From the NCBI GenBank assembly GCA_036703985.1, contig DATNQN010000022.1, positions 145,384-209,383 on the forward strand: DNA of 64,000 bases. The letters run 5' to 3'. Positions 21,654 through 32,108 of this stretch are shown piece by piece; the first letter of the stretch is position 1, and each line of letters starts with the position of its first letter. A program made the translations under genes and the position numbers. The stretch comes from Leptolyngbyaceae cyanobacterium (GTDB lineage Bacteria; Cyanobacteriota; Cyanobacteriia; Cyanobacteriales; Aerosakkonemataceae). The notes under the pieces are model-generated. The model was not told where the DNA came from, searched no databases, and saw only the letters and a program-made list of their open reading frames with translations.

Positions 21654-22514
21654 TCAATTACTAGATGCTTCTACCTCTATTGGCAAGACCGTGTAGCTAC
21701 CGAAAATTTTTAAAGTTTCTGTATGAGTGATTAATTCATTTAAACCAGCTTTTACAAATGGTTGATTGGCATCAGCTTCCAGGTCGATAAAAAATAGATA
21801 TTCGCCTAGAGATCGCTTAGTAGGGCGCGATTCGATCCGGCTTAAATTAATATTTCGTTTGGCAAATATATCTAATGGTTTGGCTAGTGCGCCCGGTACA
21901 TTAGCTGGAACGCTAAAAGCTAACGAAGTGTGAGTACCTCCTGGTGAAGGCTGTAAACTCAATACCCAGAAACGAGTATAGTTACCCAGGTAATCATTAA
22001 TCGGACAAGCCAGTATTGGTAAATTGTATAGTTCGGCTGCTCTTTGAGAGGCGATCGCAGCTGCTGTCCGATCCCATTCGAGATCTTTAAGCGCCTCGGT
22101 AGTGGAATTCATCGGTACTAACTGCACCGATGGTAAAAATTTGTCCAACCATCCCTGACACTGCGCCAAAGCTTGTGGATGAGAATAAACTGTTCTAATT
22201 TCTTCTAAATTAGCTGCATATGATAGCAAAGCATGACAAATTGGCATGACCAAAGCTTGTTGGATTTGCAGCTTATCCAGTCGCCATAAACTATCTAGCG
22301 TCATCGTCACGCTACCTTCTAAAGAATTTTCCACTGGTACAACAGCCAAATTAACTAATCCTTGGGCTGTTGCTTCCAGTGTTTGGGCAATGCTGGGATA
22401 AGGACACAAAAGCGATTCAGTTCCTTTTTCCCGGACTAGCCAATTGGCATAAGCTAAGGCAGCTGCTTCTGCGTAAGTACCAGTTGGTCCCAAATGGGCA
22501 ATCGATAAGTTCAT
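21654..22514 (-). CDS. pheA: prephenate dehydratase
   Basis: The enzyme converts prephenate to phenylpyruvate in phenylalanine synthesis. The N-terminal catalytic domain begins IAHLGPTGTYAEAAA and includes the Thr-containing NYTRFW motif. The C-terminal ACT domain (THTSLAFSVPANVPGALAKP, then ESRPTK) binds phenylalanine for feedback inhibition. At 286 residues it is the monofunctional type without a chorismate mutase domain, as usual in cyanobacteria. It lies in the conserved neighbourhood rne-rnhB-DUF1997-pheA. Confidence 0.93.
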   Translation of the reverse strand: MNLSIAHLGPTGTYAEAAALAYANWLVREKGTESLLCPYPSIAQTLEATAQGLVNLAVVPVENSLEGSVTMTLDSLWRLDKLQIQQALVMPICHALLSYAANLEEIRTVYSHPQALAQCQGWLDKFLPSVQLVPMNSTTEALKDLEWDRTAAAIASQRAAELYNLPILACPINDYLGNYTRFWVLSLQPSPGGTHTSLAFSVPANVPGALAKPLDIFAKRNINLSRIESRPTKRSLGEYLFFIDLEADANQPFVKAGLNELITHTETLKIFGSYTVLPIEVEASSN

Positions 22515-22755
22515 AAAATTAACGCTCAGTTTGTTGATAATTTCCCGTAGCAGGGTAAACCTTTGCTGGATAGATATTCCGGATAATTGGTATTTCTTTA
22601 TGAAGATTTACGATCGCATAAATAACGATTTTGTTCCGAACTCTATAACTTAGGGCTGAATAGCTCTATTATTATTAAAACTTTCCCCCAAAGTTTTAAG
22701 AACTGTAAAGTAAAATTAATTAAGAATTGTATAGTACAGCGTTTTTCTTCCTCCT

Positions 22756-23334
22756 ATGCACACCCGATTCGACGCCTCCCAATCAGTTCAAATGGCTGTT
22801 CCAGAACAGCCCATACCAATTAAACATTATTTACGCCAGCCTCAACGTCTGGTACAAGCTCTCGTAGACCCATCTCGGATAGAGCAGCTGAGTGAAGAAC
22901 TGTTCCGCTTGAAAATGCGCCCTTTGAACTTTATGATGCTGACTCTTCAGCCTACCGTTGATATGCGAGTATGGTCGGAAAGCGATGGTACGGTTCATTT
23001 AGAATCAGTTGGCTGTCAAATTCGGGGTATCGAATACGTCAACCAGCGCTTTGCTCTCAACTTAAAAGGACGGCTTTTTCCATGCCAGATTAACGGAGTG
23101 ACTCACCTGAAAGGAAAAGCAGACTTACAAGTTCAGGTTGAGCTACCGCCGCCTTTTTGGTTGACCCCTAAACCAGTGCTGGAAGCCACGGGTAATGGGT
23201 TACTCAAAAGCGTGTTGTTAACAATTAAACATCGTTTGATGCACCAATTACTGTTGGACTATTGTAAATGGGCGACAGTGACGAACGAGAATACTGCTTC
23301 TGCACAAGCACCTGCGATCGTCACCAATGGTTAA
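22756..23334 (+). CDS. DUF1997 family protein
   Basis: This 192-residue soluble protein matches the DUF1997 family of cyanobacteria and plastids (segments FRLKMRPLNFMMLTLQPTV and LPPPFWLTPKPVLEATGNGLL). No biochemical function is known to me. It lies between pheA and rnhB, divergent from the former and convergent with the latter, a neighbourhood seen in other cyanobacteria. No signal peptide or membrane helix is visible. Confidence 0.8.
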   Translation: MHTRFDASQSVQMAVPEQPIPIKHYLRQPQRLVQALVDPSRIEQLSEELFRLKMRPLNFMMLTLQPTVDMRVWSESDGTVHLESVGCQIRGIEYVNQRFALNLKGRLFPCQINGVTHLKGKADLQVQVELPPPFWLTPKPVLEATGNGLLKSVLLTIKHRLMHQLLLDYCKWATVTNENTASAQAPAIVTNG

Positions 23335-23534
23335 TCAATTTTTCCCATCCCGATTCGCTTTCTTCTGTGGTCAATAATCTTTCCCCTGCTTACTCAAGCT
23401 CCTCTGCCATAAATAGTAAAAGTAGCAGCGCTTAGGTGAACTGGAAGCAGATCGTCGATCGCCAATAGTTTAATCAAAATAACCGCGATATTAGCGATCG
23501 TTTCAATAAAGAAAAATTTTTCCTCGCCCTTTCC

Positions 23535-24242
23535 TTAGTCCCTATTCCCTTTCTGGCAGGGACGAAAAGAAAGGCGATGCCAACGGGTGGGGCCATAATT
23601 TTCCAATGCCAAAATATGTTTAGCAGTGCCATAACCTTTATTAGCCTCTAAACCGTATTCCGGATATTTGGCAGCTAAACGAATAATTAATTCATCCCGC
23701 CACACTTTCGCCAATATACTTGCTGCTGCGATCGCCACTAATTTTTCATCGCCTTTGACGATGGATTGTTGCGGGACTGGCAAATCTGGAATCGGCCATT
23801 TTCCATCTACCAAGCAAAGAGTTGGCTGCATCTTTAACTTGAAGACAGCTTTTTTCATTGCCAACAAAGAAGCTTGAAAAATATTCATCCGATCGATTTC
23901 GCGAGGCGATACCCAACCAATTTGGTAATCTAGGGCAACTGCCTTGATTTGTTCGGCAAATCTTTTGCGCCCGATGCTAGTTAATTTCTTACTATCTTTC
24001 ACTCCCGCCGCCGCCAATTCAGTAGTGACAGCATTTGGTAAAATTACGGCGGCTGCCACTACTGGGCCAAACAAACAGCCCCTTCCTACTTCATCTATTC
24101 CCGCAATCAGTTCTTGAGAAGGAGAAATAGTTAAAGAGAAAGAAGAATGAAGGGGGGTATGAGGGGAAGAAGATAAGGGAAGAATTGGCGATCGCTCATT
24201 TTCTACCCTTACTGACTGATTAATCGAAACGATTTCTTCCAT
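23535..24242 (-). CDS. rnhB: ribonuclease HII
   Basis: RNase HII cuts RNA in RNA-DNA hybrids and single ribonucleotides in DNA. The active site is seen in GIDEVGRGCLFGP (Asp50, Glu51), LVDG (Asp146) and AAASILAKVWRDE. The 235 residues include an about 44-residue, Ser/Pro-rich N-terminal extension before the catalytic core. The ATG at 24242 is kept because a GAGGGA lies just upstream. The gene begins 29 bp after the rne stop and is very likely cotranscribed with rne. Confidence 0.93.
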   Translation of the reverse strand: MEEIVSINQSVRVENERSPILPLSSSPHTPLHSSFSLTISPSQELIAGIDEVGRGCLFGPVVAAAVILPNAVTTELAAAGVKDSKKLTSIGRKRFAEQIKAVALDYQIGWVSPREIDRMNIFQASLLAMKKAVFKLKMQPTLCLVDGKWPIPDLPVPQQSIVKGDEKLVAIAAASILAKVWRDELIIRLAAKYPEYGLEANKGYGTAKHILALENYGPTRWHRLSFRPCQKGNRD

Positions 24243-24271
24243 TCCCTCATTCCCATCTTCGTTCGTTCACT

Positions 24272-26479
24272 TTATTGATTGCCATCGGATTCGATCGCGG
24301 AAGAACGGCGACGGCGACGGCGACGCATACTCAGATCGCCATTTTCCGTTTCGGTTGCTGTCTCTGGGACGCGATCGGCTTCCGAACTGATATCGCCTGT
24401 ATAGATGTCTTGGTCTTCGCTATCCCGATCCGAGTCATCATCTTCGCCAGAATAATTGGGAACCCTTCGCTCCTCTTCTATCTCTGTCGTAATCCGATTA
24501 ATTGCCTCTGTGCTAGGTTGAGATGTTTCTAACAGAGCATCTTCATCTGCCTGTCCGGGCAATTTAACGATCACGGTCGAGCTTTTTGGATTTTTCACCT
24601 GGCGATTTAAGCGCACCAAAGGAGATACCCCCATGAACGCATAAACCTGCTGTTCTTCCGGGGACATTTCCACAGAAATAATTTCTGGGGGTGTAGTTTC
24701 CGGCTTAATCGGTCGGTTAGTGCGATCGGGATCGAGACGCAGCCCTTTGGCAGTACGTTCGGAATAAGGTCTAGCAGATGTAGGCATTTCTGTTTCGTTG
24801 AGCCATTTTCCCGATTCTCCGATCGCACCGGGAGATGAAGTGGGAGAGATAAAGCCACTGCTCGGTCTTGCCGGTTCTTCGTCTCCCAAACCAATTCGGC
24901 GGCGGCGACGACGGCGAGCATTCGCACCTAAACCCCGTTCTTGATAGTTGGGATGATTGAGCAAGTCGAGGTCTGGCAAGTCGCCCTCAGGAGCCAAATC
25001 ATCTGCGTATGCTTCTGTATCCCAGTAATTGTCTCTAACTGGGACTTCCCTTGCAGGAGGCTCGCTCTTGGGAGTTGGGGAGGGTAATACTGGACGGCTG
25101 GTTTCTGTCGGAAGGGTGACTCGGTAAGAAGTTCCTTGATATTCCGGTGCTTCTTCTACACCGGGAAAAGCATTGCGGGCGGCGGTGGTGGGAGTAGTTT
25201 CTCTTGGTGGAATTACTACCGATTCTCGTTCGCGAATGCCACTTTCACCAGGTAAATGAACTACATGACCCAAACCGCCACAGGTGGGGCAAAGGCGACC
25301 GAATAGCTCGTAAATGTTTTGACCTTGGCGTTTGCGGGTTAGTTCTACTAAGCCTAGTTCGGACAATTGGGCGATTTGGGGCCTAGCTTTATCGGCTTTG
25401 AGAGCTTTATTGAAATGCTCTAATACCTGTAGCTGGTCTCGCCGGGAGTCCATATCGATAAAGTCAACGATAATTACACCTGCCAGGTTCCGCAAACGTA
25501 GCTGACGAGCGATTTCCGTGGCGGCTTCGCAGTTCGTCCACAAAACGGTTTCTCGCGCTGTGGCAGAACGGGTAAAAGATCCGGAGTTAACGTCAATTAC
25601 CGTTAGTGCTTCTGTGGGTTCGATAATGATGTAACCACCAGAAGGCAAATCTACTCTCGGTTTGAGGGCTTCTCGAATGGCGGCATTGACTCGGAAGTAA
25701 TCCAAAATAGATAAGCGATCGCGATGATGGTCGATCAACACTCCTTGTGGTGCTTTCCCCGCACTCCAATTCATCAAGTGTTGCTTGACTCGCTTGACGC
25801 CTGTGTGGGAATCTACCACGATGCGATTGACATCCTCGCTGTACATATCTCGTAGCACTCGCTGCACGAAATCATCATCCCGATTCAAAAGGGCAGGTGC
25901 TCTAGTGGCAACTGCTTCTTGTTGAATGGCTTCCCACTGTTTTTGCAGCGCTTCTAAATCTTCAATAATTGCTTCTTCCGGGCGGTTTTCTGCTTCTGTT
26001 CGTACTAATAAACCCATTCCAGCTGGTTTGAGCAGAATTGCTAATGCTCTTAATCGGTTGCGTTCGTTTTCGCTCTTGATTCGTCGGGATAAGTTAACAC
26101 CGCGACCGAAGGGCATCAATACCAGGTAGCGTCCTGGTAAGGTAATATTGCCAGTCAGCCTGGGGCCTTTATTTCCCGTTGGCTCTTTCATTACCTGCAC
26201 CAGTACTTTTTGCTGAGGCGTCAATAATTCGGTAATTGCCCCAGAGGTACGTTTTAATCGGAGTGGCCCTAAGTCTGATACGTGAATAAATCCGTTACGT
26301 TCCGGATCGCCAATATTAACAAATGCTGCATCTATACCGGGAAGTACGTTTTCTACAGTACCAAGATATATGTCACCAACTTGATGGTTGCCAGTGGCAA
26401 CGATTAGTTCTTGAATTTGATCTTCGGAAAAAACAGCAGCGATGCGATGCTGCTCGGCGATAATAATTTGCTTTGGCAT
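24272..26479 (-). CDS. rne: ribonuclease E/G
   Basis: This is the main endoribonuclease of mRNA decay and RNA processing. The N-terminal S1 domain (IYLGTVENVLPGIDAAFV) and the DNase-I-like catalytic part (VIDVNSGSF; VDFIDMD) are intact, and a Zn-link CPTCGGLG follows. Beyond about residue 410 the C-terminal half is low-complexity and disordered. It has an internal Arg run near residue 530, and the last 20 residues carry an eight-Arg run followed by SSA, the cyanobacterial motif reported to bind polynucleotide phosphorylase. The gene leads the rne-rnhB unit and has an exceptionally long upstream non-coding region, consistent with the autoregulated rne leaders known elsewhere. Confidence 0.95.
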   Translation of the reverse strand: MPKQIIIAEQHRIAAVFSEDQIQELIVATGNHQVGDIYLGTVENVLPGIDAAFVNIGDPERNGFIHVSDLGPLRLKRTSGAITELLTPQQKVLVQVMKEPTGNKGPRLTGNITLPGRYLVLMPFGRGVNLSRRIKSENERNRLRALAILLKPAGMGLLVRTEAENRPEEAIIEDLEALQKQWEAIQQEAVATRAPALLNRDDDFVQRVLRDMYSEDVNRIVVDSHTGVKRVKQHLMNWSAGKAPQGVLIDHHRDRLSILDYFRVNAAIREALKPRVDLPSGGYIIIEPTEALTVIDVNSGSFTRSATARETVLWTNCEAATEIARQLRLRNLAGVIIVDFIDMDSRRDQLQVLEHFNKALKADKARPQIAQLSELGLVELTRKRQGQNIYELFGRLCPTCGGLGHVVHLPGESGIRERESVVIPPRETTPTTAARNAFPGVEEAPEYQGTSYRVTLPTETSRPVLPSPTPKSEPPAREVPVRDNYWDTEAYADDLAPEGDLPDLDLLNHPNYQERGLGANARRRRRRRIGLGDEEPARPSSGFISPTSSPGAIGESGKWLNETEMPTSARPYSERTAKGLRLDPDRTNRPIKPETTPPEIISVEMSPEEQQVYAFMGVSPLVRLNRQVKNPKSSTVIVKLPGQADEDALLETSQPSTEAINRITTEIEEERRVPNYSGEDDDSDRDSEDQDIYTGDISSEADRVPETATETENGDLSMRRRRRRRSSAIESDGNQ

Positions 26480-28117
26480 TCAAATTCCTCAAAAATAAGC
26501 ACGCTTTCTTCAGGGGATCTATCCGCACTAAGGCACGAACAATCTCCAAAAGTGCTTCTTGGTTTTGTCTGAAATAGTAATAAGGTTCAACAGAAGAGAA
26601 TCAAATATTTGCTACTCCCCAGAAAATGGCTGGAGAACCACAAATTAACCAACATTCACGCCATATTTCTACCAAATTTTCTATCGTCCACAGTCTACAA
26701 GCTGATGCTAAAGTTTTAACTTCGGACTTCGATAGGGTTAGCTTTGCCCTGAAGAATTCACTCTTTGTAATAACGGTTTACCCAACTATGCTTGTAGCAA
26801 ATTAAACAAGTTATTAGAAAAACACGCTTTTACAGAAGTCCTCCGGTCAATATTAGCGGCTTGGGTTTTAAGGACAAAATTCGATCGAGGTGTCCCAAAT
26901 ATTTTTAAAGATTGGCAAAGCTTGAGCTTTGGACATATATTTGGACTCTTGCGTTCAACTGTTGGCGCTTTACCGATCGGTCGATTAGGTAGTGAGAAAT
27001 TTCGCTTTTGACAAACAGCAAATCTCAAAGTTTCGTGTAATTCAAGCTGTACTGTAGGTAAGCGGTTCAACGGAACGTTGGCAACGCTAGTAAATATTTT
27101 GTTAAACCCAGCCCTACTAATATGCGGGTACTAACAGTGGCATCCCTGAATTGGTTAACAAGCTACATCAGCTTCCTGTGAAGTACCCCTACTAAGCTTT
27201 GCGATAGTTGGGACTGCCAACTAAAACAAAGACTGAGGACGGTTTGATTCGTCTATGGCTGATGCCATGCTTCTCATCGATCGGTTCCCGTTCGATCTGC
27301 TGTTGCCATTTTGGGGACATCCCAATCAGGATGGTTCGGAACTTATATCCGAAATTATGGCCTTATACAGCGTCCACAGGCAGCAGTCTGCTTTTATAGC
27401 AGACGGTAAATTTCTTGCGACGGACTTCCCTCTAGATTGAAGGTGATAACACACCAGCTAGGTAAATCCGTTCCCCGAGATCCGGTCGAGTACATACTTA
27501 AATTTGCCTGTCAGTAAACTCTGCTATACACCTTTTCTAGCATCGTGAAAGTAAATTTAACTATCACGATCGCGATCGGTATTGGTAGCAATTTGCTAAT
27601 CAAATAGTAACCGTAGTTGCTCTATTCAAATTTCACGCTTCCATCACTATAAGTGGTTGCCGTGAGAGTGACATGAGAAACTAAAGTCAAATTGAGTGGT
27701 TGATAGGAATACTTTCCAGGTTGACCTTAGCTTGCTTCCCCCTAGCAATAGCGTTAAGGTTCGGAGTTAGTTTTCCTCAATACTCAACTATAGCCAAATG
27801 TTGTTTGTCGAGTTAACCACTCGCGAGTTGCTTACATTAACCGCCGCTGGCGGATCTTTGATTAACTCTCTCATCGGATCTTATCACACTAGTTAATTTT
27901 TGAGCATGATTTGACTGAAACAAGAAGTGATGAAGTGATGCACTACAACTATTAGGAAAGCACAAGTAGTAGTCCCGAATACCCTTATGATATACCTAGC
28001 ATGGTACGAGCAGATGGGCAGATCGGGGGGCAACTCTTGTATGGGAATCAAACCGTCCGGTACGATTGGTTGTAGTGGGAAGCTGAATGCTGCAAAGAAA
28101 AAATAGATAATTCCTTG
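26480..28117 (-). promoter_or_regulatory. 1.6-kb non-coding region upstream of rne (probable long 5' leader)
   Basis: No convincing coding frame covers these 1638 bases: the few short open frames lack ribosome-binding sites and family resemblance. RNase E mRNA in Escherichia coli and cyanobacteria has a long, structured 5' leader that RNase E itself cuts, so I read this as mainly the rne leader plus promoter, and the 3' end of the upstream radical SAM transcript. One clear stem is GTCTGCT (27386-27392) with AGCAGAC (27398-27404). I see no tRNA, RNase P RNA, tmRNA or 6S RNA here. Confidence 0.5.
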
Positions 28118-30739
28118 CTAGCTTAGGATCAGTTTTAGGCGATGAACTTTTAACAAGTTGATTCTACAACCTGCCATTTGTTCCAACATATAAATCACTT
28201 GTTCGGGCCGCAGCAAGTTCCCATCATTGTGACAACTGCCTACATAGTATAGGATTTGGGGCTGTTCTGGGTGGTAAGAATCCGGGTCGAGAAGCCGTAA
28301 CTCGAACAGGCGATCGCGCAAGTTTACCAAATGGGTTTTACCTGATTTGGTGGTATGTTCTACCGTGATGCGATCGGCATTTTTGACGGCGTTTATCCAA
28401 TTTTCCCATTGTTCGACGGCAGCATCAACAGATGACTCAACGGTCAAAAAATATGCTGCTTTTTCCAAAGATTGAGTAGCGGAAGGGGCTTTTAAGTCTA
28501 CTTCTTCAACTCGGTAGACTGGAATGTTTGAGGGTAGTTGCTGGGCTAACTTTGGTAAGAAAGTTGCCGCATCCATAGCCTCTGTCAATTCAAAGTCTAC
28601 GATTTCTCCCTCGCTGGTGGCTCCTAGCGGTAGTGCGTTGGCAATGGAAATTTTGGGACTTGCATGGAAACCGTTGGTAAAAGCGACGGGTAGGGATGCG
28701 CGTCGCACGGCGCGATCGAATAAACGAGCTAAATCCAAATGACTCATTAAAGCCATATCGCCCAGTTTGCCAAACCAAACCCGCAACCTTGCTTTCGCAA
28801 CGTAATTAGGCGTAAAATGCCCGACAAATTCGGGTATTGGTAAAGGTGGAACAACTATATTATGACCGAAATCGGTTCCGCAAACACCACAATGGGAACA
28901 GCCATCGAAAGAACAATCGGGAACTGTGGCTGCTGCTAAGGCTTTTTGTAAGTCCGCTTTGAGCCAGCTTTTATCTATTCCGGTATCGATACGATCCCAA
29001 GGTAGGGGTCGATCTAGTAGGGTATCGGAGATAGTTTCTTCGCCAGCCACTCGTCCCCAATCACCATTCCCCAATACGGTTTCACCATTTTCTACTAAGC
29101 GATATTTCCAGGTTAAACCAGCTTCGGCGATCGCATTTCCCCAAGCGGCATGAGCTCGCTCTACGCTATCAAACCAGGAGTCCATCCCGGCTCCTAGTTG
29201 CCAAGCGCGATAAAGTACGGACGCTAATCTGCGATCGCCCCTTCCGATAAAATCTTCCATTGCGGAGATTCGCACGTCGGTAAAGTTTGCCTTTACCCCT
29301 TTCATCCATCGAAACTCTTCTCTTAAGAGCGCTTGTTTCCGTTCAAACTCAGCGGTAGAAACGGAATGCCACTGGAAAGGAGTATGGGGTTTGGGAGTAA
29401 AGTTAGAAATCGTTAAATTAAACTCGACTGGCTTTCTACCTTTTTCTCTACATTCTTGTCTCAGCCAACGGACGGTTTCGGCAATACCCAACACATCGAC
29501 ATCGGTTTCCCCTGGCAAACCGATCATGAAATAGAGTTTAACTTTATTCCAACCTTGCTCGTAGGCAGTTTTGACTCCTCTAAGTAATTCTTCGTTAGTC
29601 AAACCCTTGTTAATAATGTCGCGCATCCGCTGAGTGCCGGCTTCTGGGGCAAAAGTAATACCGCTTTGGCGCGTACCGCCGATGATGTTGGCGATATTTT
29701 CATCAAATCTATCTACCCGCTGACTTGGTAGGGACAGGGAAATATTTTCGTCTTTCAAGCGATTTTTAATTTCCACTCCCACGGCGGGTAAGGCCAGATA
29801 ATCGGAACAACTGAGGGACAATAAGGAAAACTCATTGTAGCCAGTTTCCCGCATTCCCTCTTCAATTGCTTCGATCACTTGTTCTGGTGCGACATCTCGC
29901 GCCGGACGAGTCAGCATTCCCGGTTGACAAAAGCGACAACCGCGAGTACAACCACGTCTGATTTCAATGGTCAGGCGATCGTGTACCGTTTGCACGTAAG
30001 GAACCAATCCGATTGAGTAGGCGGGAATGGGAGCGGCTACTCGTCGTAAAATGCGAGTTGGTACGTCGGGACGATTGGGATGGACTGACCCATCTTCTGC
30101 CATATCGTAAAATTGAGGCACGTAAACGCCGGGTATTTGTGCCAATTCGAGCAATAAATTTTCTCGACTCAATCCGGAGGTTTTGCCTTCTTCTAAAATT
30201 AAGCCGATTTCCGGGAGTAGTTCTTCTCCATCTCCCAAGGCAAAAAAGTCAAAAAAGTCGGCGTATGGTTCGGGGTTAGAGGTTGCCGTTTGTCCTCCGG
30301 CAAAAATGAGGGGTATTTTGCTGCCTGCTTGTTCCCTTTCTTTCCAGGTAAGGGGAATTCCTGCTAAATCCAACATTTCCAAAATGTTGGTAGCGCCTAA
30401 TTCATAGCTGAGGCTAAACCCTAAAATATCAAAATCCGTCAAGGGTCGCCTGGACTCGACGGCAAAAAGGGGTGTGTTAGTAGTTCTTAATTTGGTTGCT
30501 AGATCTGGAGCCGGTAAGTAAGCGCGATCGCACAACTGCCGGGGCTGGGTGTTCAAAATATTGTAGAGAATAATATGTCCCAAGTTGGATGCCCCAACTT
30601 CGTAGACTTCGGGATAAGTTAACACCCAACGGACAGTTGCGGCATCCCACGATTTATGTACTGCTCCTAACTCGTTACCTAGATAACGGGCTGGTTTGAG
30701 AATCTCGGATGTTAGTAATTCTTCTATTGCTACTGCCAC
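28118..30739 (-). CDS. B12-binding-type radical SAM protein fused to DUF2344 (TIGR03960/TIGR03936 type)
   Basis: The 873-residue protein joins two families. The N-terminal radical SAM part has the 4Fe-4S motif CTRGCRFC after an about 250-residue region resembling cobalamin-binding domains. A second Cys cluster (CSFDGCSHCGVCG) lies near residue 620. The C-terminal part (about residues 650-870) is DUF2344 (RVWFGKLGDMALMSHLDLARL). This fusion is found next to rne/rng or rplU in many bacteria, which suggests a role tied to RNA or ribosome modification, but the reaction is unknown to me. It lies on the same strand as rne, 1.6 kb upstream. Confidence 0.85.
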   Translation of the reverse strand: MAVAIEELLTSEILKPARYLGNELGAVHKSWDAATVRWVLTYPEVYEVGASNLGHIILYNILNTQPRQLCDRAYLPAPDLATKLRTTNTPLFAVESRRPLTDFDILGFSLSYELGATNILEMLDLAGIPLTWKEREQAGSKIPLIFAGGQTATSNPEPYADFFDFFALGDGEELLPEIGLILEEGKTSGLSRENLLLELAQIPGVYVPQFYDMAEDGSVHPNRPDVPTRILRRVAAPIPAYSIGLVPYVQTVHDRLTIEIRRGCTRGCRFCQPGMLTRPARDVAPEQVIEAIEEGMRETGYNEFSLLSLSCSDYLALPAVGVEIKNRLKDENISLSLPSQRVDRFDENIANIIGGTRQSGITFAPEAGTQRMRDIINKGLTNEELLRGVKTAYEQGWNKVKLYFMIGLPGETDVDVLGIAETVRWLRQECREKGRKPVEFNLTISNFTPKPHTPFQWHSVSTAEFERKQALLREEFRWMKGVKANFTDVRISAMEDFIGRGDRRLASVLYRAWQLGAGMDSWFDSVERAHAAWGNAIAEAGLTWKYRLVENGETVLGNGDWGRVAGEETISDTLLDRPLPWDRIDTGIDKSWLKADLQKALAAATVPDCSFDGCSHCGVCGTDFGHNIVVPPLPIPEFVGHFTPNYVAKARLRVWFGKLGDMALMSHLDLARLFDRAVRRASLPVAFTNGFHASPKISIANALPLGATSEGEIVDFELTEAMDAATFLPKLAQQLPSNIPVYRVEEVDLKAPSATQSLEKAAYFLTVESSVDAAVEQWENWINAVKNADRITVEHTTKSGKTHLVNLRDRLFELRLLDPDSYHPEQPQILYYVGSCHNDGNLLRPEQVIYMLEQMAGCRINLLKVHRLKLILS

Positions 30740-31056
30740 AACAACACTCTCGTAGATTTCTAAGACAAGGCATCTGTAGTGTGTCTGTCCTAATCAATTA
30801 ATCATACTTGTTCTGACTCGTGAGAGTGCTTTCTTTTGGCGGATCAGAATAAAAATTGCGCTGGTTTCTAAGGTGGTTGGCAATTAAGCGCTTTCAGCTT
30901 GATTTAGTAAAAATTAGTGTAGAGAGAACAAACGGCTTTTTCTCATGCCAAAACACTGCTTGAGCCCAAAATAAGGACGCTGAGCAGGTTAGGCAAGCTC
31001 GGATTTGTAGCAAAACCTTGTTTGTTTCAAAATGATTTTTTAGGATGGAGGCCGGA
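30740..31056. other. 317-bp intergenic region
   Basis: This stretch holds the promoter of the radical SAM gene (minus strand) at its left and the 3' end of the STAS-domain gene at its right. I see no coding frame, RNA gene or clear hairpin terminator. Confidence 0.4.
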
Positions 31057-31419
31057 TTATGCGATCGCTAAGTGGTTAGAAGCCTGAGCCAGTGCTTTTT
31101 CAAAAGCTGCTTGATTTTCAAAGATCTCGAATACTCTATCTAATTGAGTTAGTTCAAAAATAATCCGGATGGAAGCAGATATACCGCAAAGGCTAAATCT
31201 CTGGTTGCGACCTTGACTCAAAGTGAGAGCGGAAACTAGTACCATCAGGCCAGCACTATCTAAAGATTCTACTTCTTCCATATCAACTAATACAGTAGCT
31301 GTTGGTTCGGCTGTAATCGCTGCTGCCAACTCACGGCCAAATTCCGAGGCGTTAGCTGCATTCAAATGGCCATTTGGTCTGATAATTGTCGTTGGGGAAG
31401 TCGTAAATCTGGTCTGCAT
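31057..31419 (-). CDS. STAS-domain anti-sigma factor antagonist
   Basis: This 120-residue protein is a single STAS domain of the SpoIIAA/RsbV type, which controls partner-switching kinases and anti-sigma factors through phosphorylation of one serine. That serine is Ser55 in the motif ESLDSAGLMVL. The protein is cytoplasmic. No cognate kinase or phosphatase gene is adjacent, so the partners are elsewhere. In cyanobacteria such proteins act in stress, motility or carbon signalling; the process here is unknown. Confidence 0.85.
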   Translation of the reverse strand: MQTRFTTSPTTIIRPNGHLNAANASEFGRELAAAITAEPTATVLVDMEEVESLDSAGLMVLVSALTLSQGRNQRFSLCGISASIRIIFELTQLDRVFEIFENQAAFEKALAQASNHLAIA

Positions 31420-32108
31420 AATTCCATCTCCCTTAATAATCTGTAAAGAATTGCTCTTGATGCTTTCGACTTTATCCTTTGAGTCGTGGGATTGCCTACT
31501 ATTTTTCAGGGTTTTTACGGAATCTTCATTTTCCTATGCCACTTATTTAAAGTTTTGAGAAAGAAGAAGGGTTAATAAAGTATGTAAATATACGGAAATG
31601 CACTGCCTGAGTTTTGGTCTGTAGAAGGATAGACCGTAATTGGACTTAGGCAGTTATTCTACTCTAGAAAAGCCGGACTAGCTAGCTCAGCAAAAACAAC
31701 TTTCCTGAGAATGTTTTGTGCGATCGCATACCCCTTAGGATAGAAATCACTAATATTGAAACAGTGATAGTCCTTCTTTGCTGCTATACTGCCTTGGTTC
31801 TGTCTACACCGAACAAGACAGATTTCCGGAAATGCCAAAAACTTGCGATTACTAACAAAGGAAAAAAGCCAGCAGTTAGGGGCTAAATTCTGCTAAGTTA
31901 ATGAAGAATTACGAAAAAATACTGATACACCCTGCCAAACGAGGTTTTCGTCGGCTTTACTCTCCAGTTTTGTAGCTATTTTAAAGTCAACCATAATTTC
32001 TAGTTAGGGTGCTGTGAGTGAGATCACTGAAAATTAAGGCTTGAGATCACTCACAGCAATCTGCCTTGAGCAGAAAATTAGAAACTATAAGGAGTTCTGC
32101 CCACAACC
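31420..32108. promoter_or_regulatory. 689-bp intergenic region with an inverted repeat
   Basis: No gene is supported here. It must carry the promoters of the divergent STAS gene and the 64-residue protein gene. An 11-bp inverted repeat, GCTGTGAGTGA (32011-32021) and TCACTCACAGC (32047-32057), with a 25-nt loop lies just upstream of the small gene and could be a leader hairpin or an operator. Confidence 0.45.

Noticed and set aside
26786..27070. A 94-codon minus-strand frame upstream of rne
   Set aside because: No ribosome-binding site, no family resemblance and Cys/Asn-rich unlikely composition; taken as leader.
26480..28117. Known stable RNA (RNase P, tmRNA, 6S) in the rne gap
   Set aside because: None of the conserved core motifs I know were found on either strand.
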